From NCBI GenBank assembly GCA_030407005.1, contig JAUDYN010000010.1, positions 1,302,001-1,366,000 on the forward strand: 64,000 bases of DNA, given 5' to 3'. Below the pieces are notes generated by a model, which did not search any database, was not told where the DNA came from, and worked only from the letters and a program-made list of their open reading frames with translations. The DNA is from Desarmillaria ectypa (Eukaryota > Basidiomycota > Agaricomycetes > Agaricales > Physalacriaceae). This document shows, in pieces, positions 1-11,090 of the stretch. Both the position numbers and the translations under genes were made by a program. Each line of letters opens with the position of its first letter. Positions within the stretch are counted from its first letter, which is position 1.

Positions 1-257
1 CTCCAGAAGCCCTCGATCGTTCCATCCAGAAGCCCACTAACGTGCTCAATGCATCAGGTCATCGGTGACACACATACCGACTTGTTGGCGAATATATGAC
101 ACATTCCGATCGTCATGCGCAGATCTCCCGAGCTCCCGACGAGTATATAAGGACGCCCTTCTTCAATTCGTCCCCTCAACGCTCCTTTCCTTCCTTCTCC
201 CACCATCTCCTGCTTTTATCAATCATCCGACAAGCATACCCTTAGTCGCGTCGTGTT
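1..257 (+). repeat. TATA-bearing dispersed repeat, copy 1 (LTR-like, cut by window edge)
   Basis: This segment recurs in reverse complement at 18060-18290 with roughly 90% identity by eye and two small indels (about 16 and 8 nt). Both copies carry a TATA-like box (tatataag near 145 here), followed by a pyrimidine-rich stretch and the shared end cttagtcgcgtcg. Similarity stops abruptly at about 257. A promoter-bearing unit with a sharp edge is what a solo LTR or an LTR of a degraded retrotransposon looks like. No PBS, polypurine tract or gag/pol reading frame was found next to it. The left end is outside the window, so termini and target-site duplication cannot be checked. Confidence 0.6.
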
Positions 258-1701
258 GAGAGTGCCTCATCACATTGGCGGTTCTTCCCACCTTTGGCCC
301 TCTCGCCCTTTGACCATCATGTGTTTTGGTGTCGACAGAGCTAGGGTTCTAGCTTGTGGAACAAGCCATTTGTCAAGTCACACGGTTTCCGAAGAGTATG
401 GATCCAACTTGAATTCCATCCGAGTCTCCATCCGAGTCTCATCGGAGTACTCAGTCGACCCCCATCCCCGTCTCCAAAGAATAGTCACTGAGCATGCCTT
501 GCGACGTTGCAGGTTGCTCAGGGAGCACATATTTTGATGGATGGCACCCAAAACATCTGGATGATACCCGAGCGGAAATAGTGGTTGCGACACTTCTACC
601 TGTCGACCGGGCAACCTTCGCACAGTGTTTATGGCGACGGTAGCCTCCTGTAAGCCTCGGTGCGTGGAGTAGAACTGGAAGACGTGTCCTGTATTCTCTA
701 GCGTTGGGATGGTGCTTACGGCTCGCATGTGCATATACGTCCTGTATGCTTTAGCGCTGGGACCTACTGCTGAGATTAGTTGAATCTATCCTGCTACAAT
801 TCACAGGCGGCTCATCTGTGCTGGCTCTGTTGGGGGATATTTTCCGGGGCTATATTCTTCTACAATTTCTGCTGTAGTGTAGATCTGCATCTTAGTATGC
901 TTACTTTAGCATTCACATCTTTGATGCTAGTTCTGAGAGGCTGGCCCAAGGAGTCTTCTGTACCATAACACAAGCATGTGTAGTACGAACTCTGGTTAGC
1001 TTCCTTCTCAGGGACATGAAAACCAGAGTAAACATCCTCACCTTGGTACGATTACCTGGTGATTACAGAAAAAAAGGGGTTGTCAGCGCGCGTTGTTTTC
1101 TCGGGCATTGAATAGGAGGATCTGGATGACAAACCGCTCCAAGTATTATCTCCGTCATTTGCATCCACAAGATATCTAAACAGATGTCCGGACTGTTTGA
1201 AAGACATACTGTCTTGGAAATTTACGGTTGCCCCTGCTGATTGTTTACGAAGAGTAATCAGGAGCTTTGAAGGGCAAAGGAGGACCATGACATGTTTCAG
1301 TGAGGTGAGAAGTTGTTGGCAAGGTTCACATCACGACCCCATCAATTCATCAAGTATAGCTTTGCCAATATCTCTTCGTTACTGTGCTACAGACACATAT
1401 ACCTATGTGCGAATAATAATAATATATACGACGAGAGAGGTCAGCGGAATAAATCCAAGTGAAACCATAGAGTCCACTAGATAATAGATAGACCGTAATA
1501 AATATCCTGAAGCAGAAATAAGCAATACACAAGCAAGGAGGCAGGTATTACGATGATATAAGGATATAAACATCTCATTAGTAGATCTAGGGTAGCATTA
1601 AAAAGCAAATTAAACAAGTCCCAGTCACGATAGTGAGCTACCTGGAGGTGAAACATCAGCCATCTCAACGACAATAAAATAGATAAAAAGAACTCACTGC
1701 T
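258..1701. other. Gene-free stretch downstream of the repeat
   Basis: No supported gene. Short open frames here have no recognisable domain and no consistent splice phases. An imperfect direct repeat of about 28 nt occurs at about 684 and 737 (gtcctgtat..ct.tagcg.tggga). The last 500 bases are AT-rich and probably form the 3' flank of the ste12-like gene. Confidence 0.5.
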
Positions 1702-4700
1702 CTACATCGTGCTGACATGTTGCGGGTGCGCATATTGATATCCCTCCTGCGTCGTGTACTGCTGCTGCTGCTGCTGGTCAACCATAAACATCCCATGCTT
1801 ATCAAATTGGGCCGGAACCGTCGCAGCATGTGTAGGCTGGTACGTCGTCTGGGGCAGATCCGACACATACGCGGCAGGACTATCTGTGATCCCTCCACCG
1901 AACTGCGCTGGCGACTCTGTTCGATAGATCTCTCCTCCATACGAAGACCCGTGATGCAGAGACAACGACGAGCTAGGCCGTGATGAAGACCCCGTCGAAT
2001 CAGAACGCATCATCTGCCGCATCTGTTCCTCGACGCCGTAACCTGACGAAGCCCGACTGGAACTGCGTCGCGTAATCCCGCTGCTGCCAGGCAAACCGAC
2101 AGGATACACGGATGGGCTCGACTGCGCTGATGAATAGCCGGTGTGCGCGTATGGATGGTATCCTCGCGGGACAGGAGATTCACCTGAGGAAGTTCCGGGT
2201 CGTCGAACGGGCCCTGCACTGTCCCCGCTCCCGTTTCTCATTATCGAGGGCGTCATGCTTCGGTGTCTCCGTACGGCGCCTGCGCTGCTATCCATGACAC
2301 TGGGAGGGTATAATCCTGACTGTTCGAAGGCTTGCTTGTGTGATGGCGCACTCATGCTGACGTACGGCCCGTCGTCCCCGTAGACGCTGCCGCTCCCAGA
2401 CGAGTTGGACGAAATCGACGGAGGTCGGCCGTAGACATCGATAGGTGCACTTGTAGATGCCCAATGTTCTCCTGTTGAGGGGCCGCTTGCACCAGATGGT
2501 GGATATCCAGACGCGTAATATCCCCCTGCGGCTCCTGGATGCGCCTGTTGTGGTGGGTACGTTCCACTGCCTTGGTAGTCGTAAACGGTGTCTGGTCCGA
2601 CGACCAGTCCCTCTTCATCACCCTGAACTTCCCTCACGTCACCCGAGACCTCCATCTCACACATTTCCACGTTCAGCCCGTAGTTGGCGATATCACCGCT
2701 CGGTGCATTACCAGCTGCTGCGACCCATTCACCATCTGCCCCACTAGTGCCCATACCCATGCCCATGCCGAGAGGGCCATACATCCCCAGGCCAACGCCG
2801 ATTCCCCCTTGGCGCGAGCCGAATTCATCTTCCGGCCCGCTTTCTTCCCCATCACTGTGAATCCATTCAACCCATTCCCCGCCCTGATTCGACCAATCGC
2901 CGCTGCTACCCGACGGGCCGGAAGCAGAAACATTCCACTGCCCGTCGCCCTGAGATCCAGACCCGTCAGCACGACCGTGTACTCTTAGGTGTTGCCCGAG
3001 GTTATCGCTTCGACTAAACCTCTTCCCGCACTTGTCGCACACAAACGGTCTCTCCATTGTATGCGTCCGTAAATGCCGCTTTAGATGCTCCATTCGCTTG
3101 AACATCCTTCCACAGCTCAGTAGTGGGCAAACAAATACCTTGGTCTTGGGGCCAGAGGTGGTGGTTGTAGAGTCGGTCATCTCGACATTTGGTGAGGCCT
3201 GGAAGGTCCCAAAAGCATCATAGGACGATGCCGGGTACGCCGTAGATCCCGAACTAGTCGGCATAGGCGGTATAGTAATGTTCATCCCGGATCCAACACC
3301 TCCACCGCTGACTAACCGACCCTCGACATAGACGCCGACATCTCGTATGTCGACTTTCGGCAGTGAAGATGCCGAAGGCGCTGCAGTCGTTCCTAGTTCC
3401 CCCCGAGCTTGCTTCATGAACATGTCGGCAGCACTGACAGACTCGCGCTTGATGTGAACACCACCAGACATCGGATCATCGTGGCCTAACTCGCTTGGAT
3501 ACCCAGTACGGCCCCTCTCGTTCTCCAGTCCTAGAGAAGAGGGTCCATGGTTACCCTTCTTTCGTCGTTGTTTGTAAGTGGGACTGCCCTCGAATAGAGA
3601 GAACATCGAGAAGAACGGTGATTGTGGGGCGCGACTCGACGATGAAGGACCGTCTTCGCCGTCAAAGTCGCTTTCTTCGGATCCACTGACGGCAGCTGCA
3701 CCAGAACCAAGCACGCCCTCTTCTTCCAATCGCCTGACATTCCATTCAAGCTCGCCTTCACCATCTCGCATCGATACACCTCCCATTCCTCGCGTAAGAG
3801 AGCTGCTTACACTTCGGCTAGATCTGCTGGTCGTAGAAGCATTTCGGCCGCCTGATCCTGCATTTTTGGAGCCAGTAAATTGCTCGTAAAGGCTGCGCTT
3901 CTTGTCGTATACAAAGCTCATGGCAGGTTCCCCTGATATAACAGTTGTGGGTTCCATGCCCATTTTTTCTCGTTTTAGGTCACGCTCGAGGGCATCAAGG
4001 AATAGTCGGTCGTGTGGGACAGAGAACCTGAAGAATGAGTAAATAAAATGAGGATATTGTAAAAATAAAACACACCAGTAGAAGACTTTTTGCTTCTTTT
4101 GCGTGCGAATACATTGATATTTGAAGAGAAGATCCAGGAAGGGTGACTTTCGTACAGAATCAGGTGAGCAGGGGAGCAGCAGATTTTCATTAAGCACAGA
4201 ACACACCTTTGGTTCCTCCAGACAAGCGTCCACGCCGGGCTTGAGGTTCCGGAGATCACTGAAGACACCCTCCTCGAATTTCTTCATATTTCGTACTGGG
4301 CGACCAAAGGCCTCGAATCTAACAGATAGTCAGCCAAGTCCGAAAAGGAAAGCGGATGGTTACGATACCTGAACACCAGTGCCCTGACGATGTCCGTGCC
4401 CGTTATGTGGTAGAGCCCATTCCACAGCACGCAAGTCACGAATTCCTGGCTTGGAAGCAGAAATCGGTTGAGTGCTGGGTTTGCTGGGTCCGGCAAATAC
4501 GACGATGCTGAAGATCCAGCTGCATTGCTGCTCTTCTCCCACCCACTCGGGGCGGTCGCAAGGAAAAACTTGAGTCTGTCGAGATGAGCAAGGCGATCTT
4601 GCTCCTGCTGGTTGAGAGGCCTCGAGAGCCCTCTACTCAGCCCTGGCGTCGAAGTCGTGTAGTCGTTGGTGGTCGTTTGCTCGTTATCGTCGTTGCTCTC

Positions 4701-4835
4701 GCCGTGATTGTCGAGCAACCACATAGCATGTCGCTGAGCGTTCCCTGGCCGCGCCGTGTGCTCTGAAGGATCATGTTCGTGAGGGACAGTGGGCTGAAGG
4801 GACAGTTTGTAACCGCTGCTGTGGTTGGCGTCCAT
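1702..4835 (-). CDS. ste12: Ste12-like transcription factor with C2H2 zinc fingers
   Basis: Four exons (4835-4369, 4318-4207, 4146-4076, 4027-1702) join in phase to 991 residues. The N-terminal third carries the STE homeodomain-like DNA-binding region: a rim around [12 protein letters not shown], then [32 protein letters not shown] and [24 protein letters not shown]. Two C2H2 fingers lie near residues 512-566 ([20 protein letters not shown] and [18 protein letters not shown]). The STE-plus-C2H2 layout is typical of filamentous fungal Ste12, whereas yeast Ste12 lacks the fingers. The remainder is Ser/Gly/Pro-rich and disordered, with a Gln run near the C-terminus. The family acts in the nucleus downstream of the pheromone/filamentation MAP kinase cascade. 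All three introns are 48-60 bp and GT-AG. Length and domain order are normal for basidiomycetes. Confidence 0.93.
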
Positions 4836-7106
4836 TAGGGGACAGAGAACGGGGAAGAGGAGAAATTAAAGTAACCCAAGCTACCGTGCGAAAGTAACGG
4901 ATCAGCCACGACTTTCCGGACCGGTTCGGTTCGTCTGTACCGCTTTCAGGTCGGCTGTTTTCAAATTCATTCATTGGTTTTCCCCCAAATCACAGTAAAT
5001 ATTTCATTTCAACTACTCAATTGGCGTATGTACCGTAGGCAGCATGAATGACCGTGCAATCCCAGCTTTCTGGCCGCAAATTCATCTTTCCAAAAGTCCT
5101 TTCTATTATTGAATGTGCACGATCGTGACGCATTTTTACCTTTCATTCATATACTGAAAGGAAGCCTCGAGGTTTGACTGAACGCGTCAAGTGGCGCATC
5201 ACAATAAATAGGTTCTAATTTGCGAGAGAGACCATCCGGCGAAAACAGGAAGGGGGCTGCCCAGGAACAGCTATCTCAATATATGCTGTCAGTCCCCATA
5301 TGTACCATGATAATTACCGAGCGAAAAGCCTTCCAAACTTTGGTAAATCCTACCGTTGCTTTGGTCGTACATATTCAACGTTCGTTCCAAGGCGGTAAGC
5401 CTAATAAATGTGACTACAAATGGTCGGAATACGCCGCTCATCTAACGGACAAAAGGCACTAGAAAATCGACAGAAAACGCATAGAAGACGTACGCCACAG
5501 GAGAACCCGAGAATGATGCTTGTACCTCGTGTAGGCGACCGGCTCCATCGCCGCGTACGGGACCGAAAGCGACGCCTAGCTCCTTGCAAGCCTTCATAAA
5601 AGACAGTAATATTTGCGATGCACGGCGGGATGCGAGTATCCACCTTTTGAAATTCACTGAGCTAATGAACGCTCGCAATCTAGTTTGGGAAGCATGCATT
5701 TGACTCGGATACCATGCGTTCCGCGTCAAATCCGTAAGTAAGAAGGAGCCAATCGAAATGGTGTGGACGACTGTATCATAAGGACTCCTGATCATTGTCC
5801 TAGTCATTGTTGAGATTTAGACCGAGTCAGCGCGCCTCATCAGCTCCACAGAGCAAGAATAGAGACAACGACATCCCGTAACGAAGCGGTGCCATACCCG
5901 TTGTGGGTAAATAGGCCTTACACAAAATATTCGAGGACCTCGGGATTGAGCCCTAAACTCGCATCAGTGTCGGACGATCTTCCTGCGCTCTGGACGGTGC
6001 TACATATTGTCCTCGACGAGAGGGCATGCCTTTCGGGGGCCGAAGAACCCGTGGCTGTGTGATCAATCAGGCTCTCAGGACCGACCAGCTCGATTCGCCT
6101 GGAAGTGGTGTCAATAGTACGGATCACAATTTCGTGCGTGGACCGGACCTCGTTGCATCAGCCTTACCTAGAAAGAAAAAGATCCCACCATCAAGCCACA
6201 AGCTAAGGAGTCAAGGAAAACGGGATAAAAAATGGCATTCCGCCATGAGCGGAGGAAATACCTAATTCCTAACCAAGAAAAAAGTCCGAAGCTTAAAGAA
6301 ATAAGCATCAACATTACTCTGTTCTCAGGGTCCGAACACTGTGCCGTGAATCCACAAGTCAAAGAGGCGGTGCTGCCGTCTCGTCAACGGCCGTCACGGT
6401 GGTGATTCACCAGTGCCGGGTCAATGATGGGGTTTTCGATTGTGTTTGAGAGGGGACACACAAGCACCCTCCCCTTCTCCTACGAGGAAAAGATGATCTG
6501 ATTTGTCAACGACTACCTATGAAGAACTCCGATATCAATGACAGAAGATTTTGAAATCATTATGGGAAAAAATAACCCGCCATGTTCAAGGCTGAGCTGG
6601 GTCGCATCTAAAAAGATAGACGCTAAGGTTGTCCAGGCAACATGGATGTGATGGAACAGATGGCTATTGAATATTGATGATAGTCAATCTCTGTCCCGGA
6701 TCCGCTTTCGTTGAAGAAAAATTGAAAGGCAAATCTTGGTTGCAGGCAGTGCCAAGATCAGGTCGTAGCAGAAAAAGGGACACACAACTTAGGCACATCT
6801 CAATCCATTACTATTGAGAATGCGGCGCTAGTACAATGATGGGGCGCTCTGTTGTCTCATTAGCGTCTCCGGAGTAGGGTAACAAGCACAGCACATACCA
6901 AATACTAATCACATCGCAAATTCCGCCAGTGCAGTTCGCACTAAGGGACTAGGGACAACGATGAATGACCCGAACCAGACGCAAAGCCAGACGCAAAGGA
7001 ATACGTACGGTTCAGTACCCATCTACCACAACCTGTGCAGTGTCAATCTCAATGGATACGATCGTGGAAAGTTGGACTAACCGCAATCTAACAGGCATTC
7101 AGCCTG
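4836..7106. other. Long intergenic region between ste12 and SRP9
   Basis: No gene is supported in these 2.3 kb. Open frames at 5442-5807 and 5918-6127 (both minus) have no recognisable domain and could not be joined through plausible introns. The first few hundred bases should contain the ste12 promoter. The rest is ordinary AT-balanced sequence without an obvious repeat. Confidence 0.4.
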
Positions 7107-7619
7107 TCACCCTCCTTTCTTCTTCTTTGGCTTTTTCTTTTTCACCCCGCCTCCGCTAGCTAACGGCGTCGGAGTAGTACTCGATAGTGATACCGCAGGC
7201 GCCGCAGCGCTTTCAGCTATTTCTAAGGCATGCGACGATGATTGCGCAGGCGTCTGTTCCACAATCGTTCGTTTATTCTGCATCTTTTCCATCAACGATA
7301 GATTCAAAGCTTCGAATCTGTTGAGGAATATGGAGGAATACGTTTTGAATTTGATACACTGGTTGGCGAACGTGGCACATCAGATAGGTATTCATAAGCT
7401 TGAAAGTTCAGCATACGCACACTCGTGTTATCCGTTATTTTCAACACAAGCTTTCCTTCGGATGCCTTCCATTTCACGCAGTACCGCGTCTACGAAAATG
7501 AGGTCATCAGTACAAAATCCGACATCCAAGTAATAAGTACGACGCACGTTCACAGGAGATTTTGCATACAGAGCCTCTGCTGCATCTTGATATTCTTGCC
7601 AGGACTGAATGTACACCAT
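7107..7619 (-). CDS. SRP9: Signal recognition particle SRP9/Srp21 subunit
   Basis: Three exons (7619-7548, 7489-7421, 7358-7107) give a 130-residue protein. Both introns use a GTGCGT donor and close in phase 0. The start MVYIQSWQEYQDAAEALY and the following RYCVKWKASEGKLVLKITD, then CIKFKTYSSIFLNRFEALN, follow the SRP9 alpha/beta fold family, which dimerises with SRP14 on the Alu domain of SRP RNA and takes part in elongation arrest. The C-terminal tail is extended and ends in a Lys-rich patch (KKKKPKKKKGG), as in fungal Srp21-type proteins. That patch probably contacts RNA (inference). The gene is head-to-head with the carrier gene at 7852, sharing about 230 bp of promoter. Confidence 0.88.
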
Positions 7620-7851
7620 TGCACCATTCAGGCCGCGTCACCGTGCGCGACGAGGGAGACAGGTAAAGCAGGTTGAGCGTCACGCATCACGATGACAAAG
7701 AGATAATGCTAAATTAGTCTGTCACGGTCACACCGGATTAACGTCGATTCACGCGGTACCGTCTTCCGTCCTTATTTCTACGTTCCTTTCTCCCATCATT
7801 GACAACGCTCCGGACCTCTTGTAGGCGCCCGTACTTTACTGGCCTGTTAAT
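7620..7851. promoter_or_regulatory. Shared divergent promoter of SRP9 and the 2-oxodicarboxylate carrier
   Basis: Only 232 bp separate the ATG codons of two divergently read housekeeping genes, so both promoters must lie here or overlap the genes. No canonical TATA box was seen. The right half is pyrimidine-rich (cttatttctacgttcctttctccc), as is common just upstream of highly expressed fungal genes. Confidence 0.5.
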
Positions 7852-9669
7852 ATGTCGACAGAGCAGAAGAAGGGCAAGTATTCGCTTTCTTTCCACAAGC
7901 AGACAAGCTAACAGTAGTCAATAGCTTTACCTTTCGCGGCGAATTTCGCTGCAGGTGCTATCGCTGGTGTATCAGAAATTTTGACCTTCTATCCCCTCGG
8001 TATGCTATCTATCTTCAAAATGTCTATTTTTCTAAGCTCATTCGTTCTATTTGCAACTAGATGTCGTGAGTCATGACCCTATATCTCCGTGTGGGGTAAA
8101 TAATTTCCTGATCGGCGGCGACAGGTTAAAACACGTATGCAGCTAGAGACTGGGAAGTCACAACACGGTTTGTTAGGAAGTTTCAAGAGCATTATTAAGG
8201 AAGAGGGGTGAGTCGCAGTGACTGTTGGCACACGACTACTAACTCAGCTTCCTTTAGTGTCGGAAGGTTGTACAGAGGTCAATGCCCCTAACTTTATGAT
8301 CTTTGCATCTTCCTAATGTTCCTCAAGGTTTGGTACCACCTCTACTCCTCGAGGCTCCCAAGCGTGCCGTGAAATTGTGCGTTACATTCTTCAGAAACTC
8401 TGTGGTTCTAGAGCGTCCGCGGAGACAAACAGACGCGAAGTATGGAGAAACGGCCCGATGAGCTTTCAGCGCCTTGAGCTTGTCTTCACAACCACCTAGA
8501 GGCCTTTCGACCGCTTACATTCACTCTAACACCTTATTTACAGCGCAGCCAACGATTTTTGGGGCAAGACCTACCTAGGGCTCACCGGGGAGACCAAAAT
8601 GACACAACCTCTGTCGGTGTTAACCGGATGTAGCGCGGGTGCAACCGTAAGTCTTTTCGACGCGTCATTTTGCACCGTTAAGCTCTCACTTGATTGTCCA
8701 TGTAGGAAAGTTTTGTTGTTGTACCCTTTGAGCTCGTCAAGATCAAGTAGGAGACGCGTTCAAGGGTCCCGATCAATGCTAAAATTGGAGCAGACTTCAA
8801 GATAAGACCAGCACCTTCAAGGGCCCAATGGATGTCGTCTCCCAAGTGATCAAGAAGGAGGGCGTTTTAGGGTTGTATGTTGGCATGGAGGCAACTTTCT
8901 GGAGGCAAGTTTCTCAAATCTTGTCAGAGAATATGGGAACGGAACGGAGTACGGAATTCCACCAAAAGCGGCCCGGTCTCGTAGCCGGGTGGTTTGTTAT
9001 TCCAATTCCGAGCCATCCTGACCCTCTGGCACTCCGATAACCGACACGAACACTTATTGGTCTTATATATATAGGCATCTCTATTGGAATGGAGGCTATT
9101 TCGGTTGCATCTTCCAGGTGCGGGCATTATTGCCCAAGGCAAAGGTTCGTCATTTGCCTATACCTTTCGCTTGTATAATGTCGCGCGCAGAATCAGCAAT
9201 CGGAGCTCCTGAACAACTTCATCTCTGGGTCCATAGGAGGATTTGCGGGTACTGCATTGAACACACCGTATGTCTTCTTTCACCCGACACGCTCACCACT
9301 CACCGCTCTTCCATAGATTCGACGTAATAATATATTTCATAATCAACTCCGGCTTTGGCTCATTAATTTTTCATTCATAGGTTGTCAAGTCCCGTATTCA
9401 AGGGTCCGCAAAGGTTCCCGGTGTCACCCCTAAGTACAACTGGACATACCCCGCCCTGGTCACCATCTTCAGGGAAGAAGGTCCAGCGGCTTTGTACAAA
9501 GGTTTCGTTCCCAAGGTGCTTCGTTTGGCTCCTGGGGGAGGAGTACTGCTTCTCGTCGTGGAATTCACGCTGGGCGTTTTTAGGAAAGGTAATGTTTTAC
9601 TCTGATCTGGAGTTCTAGGTCCTCACAACCGTCCTTCCTTTCCTAGCACTTGGGCCGCCATATATATAG
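7852..9669 (+). CDS. ODC1: Mitochondrial 2-oxodicarboxylate carrier
   Basis: Fourteen exons join perfectly in phase to 297 residues: 7852-7873, 7925-7999, 8061-8065, 8125-8207, 8258-8277, 8328-8376, 8544-8646, 8706-8746, 8794-8904, 9075-9144, 9191-9267, 9317-9323, 9381-9588, 9647-9669. The protein has three mitochondrial-carrier repeats with signature motifs PLDVVKTRMQ, PFELVKIKLQ and PFDVVKSRIQ. Family-diagnostic segments include LEAPKRAVKF, MEATFWRHLYWNGGYFG and GFVPKVLRLAPGGG, which match the yeast Odc1/Odc2 type. That family exchanges 2-oxoadipate or 2-oxoglutarate across the inner membrane and links lysine metabolism to the TCA cycle. Two exons are only 5 and 7 nt. Introns 1 and 9 have GC donors (GCAAGT). 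Introns 6 and 9 are about 170 bp; the others are 47-61 bp. Confidence 0.92.
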
Positions 9670-11090
9670 GTACAGGAGAGTAGAAACACACAATAATATC
9701 CACGTTCAAATTTATTTGATTCACCGAGGCAGTAATATTATTGTTATATGGGCATACGTGTCCTAATCGTGGCAACTTCGAAGCGGCTGGTAGGCGCCGC
9801 ATATGGAGATATTGTGGAAGCCGAGCCTGTGGTTTATATATGGGGAAGGGGGTATGGGGTCCACCGCCCTTAAACCTTAGGCGTAGGGTTAACCTTTCGT
9901 GTAATCCCCGGCATTGCATGCGACATCAAAGTGTACTGTGTGTGATTGATCTTGCTCATCCACAAGGAGTTGTAGTAAATAACATGAAACTTCGGGCTTC
10001 TCTGTGGATGATCTCGTGTATGAATTATAGCTACGGATCAAGGACTGTGTACTGCAAATGAAAGCGACGATCCGACTTCTGCTTCTCTTGCTCCGTGTTC
10101 CTGGTGACCAGCCGTCAAAGTGAAACGAGCTTCAGAGGACCTTGAGTTGCCGCGAGTAATAAGAGGCCGGCTCGAAGGGCGCGGGGACCGGGGGCCGTTT
10201 TCTTTTTAAAAAAAGAAAAGAGGATCGTGAACTTGATGGACAACTGGGGTCGGAATTTTTGTCATGATCAATGGGAATTCGACGTCACTGTCGCAGTCGG
10301 TCTTTTCCCCAGCGCGGCCTGTAAGTAGTAAGAATTAATAGCGACGGAGATAATCGTCCGAAAACTACAGTCCTCTTTAGCGCGAGTTTGATGGCCGTCT
10401 GTCCGCCGTCAATGCGCCGCTCTTGCCATAACTGGAAAGGCGGTAAGACGTTGATGTCTGTTGTGTCCGGTTATAGTTGTAAGACGGTCACGCTTGACCG
10501 AAGATATATATAGCATCGTTCAAGAGAAATTATAAGGTGTCAAATGTTTAGACTCACAACTATACTTCCATAGACTGACTGGGGGACTTCGGGTTAACAA
10601 AAATCTATCGAAACCGTTTATATGCCTGCTGACACTGACTGTAGAAAGAGGCCAAAAGCAAGCCATACAGGTTATGCGCACCAATTCCTAACATTCTTGG
10701 GGCACCCAGTGATGATTAAGCTTGACCTCGCATTATTGGTGGTTAAAAACTACGACGTCCTGTTGGAAATCGATGCATCGTAACTACTCTCCTAAAATCT
10801 CTACACGGAGAGCAAAAGAGCGTGCTGATGGTATTGGCATACAATGACAGTTGAGATGTTACCTATCGAAAACAAGATAGATGCGCTACGAATGTGAGTG
10901 AGTGCAGAGTAGGTACCAGCTTGTCTGCGATGAGATACATGAATATGATAAGCAAACAGTGGGGGGAGACCAAAATTACATGTACAGTATGACGAAACCT
11001 CGAAAAAACCACAGTACACCTACAAAAACTCTATATGACCTAGTCAGCACATACGCATGCAGGTTAATAAAAGGGACTTACGATAATAGT
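9670..11090. other. Intergenic region after the carrier gene
   Basis: No gene supported. A near-perfect palindrome ttttctttttaaaaaaagaaaa sits at about 10198-10219. Open frames on the plus strand at 9741-10061 and 10902-11561 have no domain; the latter mostly runs antisense to the next gene. Confidence 0.4.

Noticed and set aside
5442..5807. 121-residue minus-strand frame with smooth amino-acid composition
   Set aside because: No recognisable family, no partner exon with matching phase, and stops on both sides.
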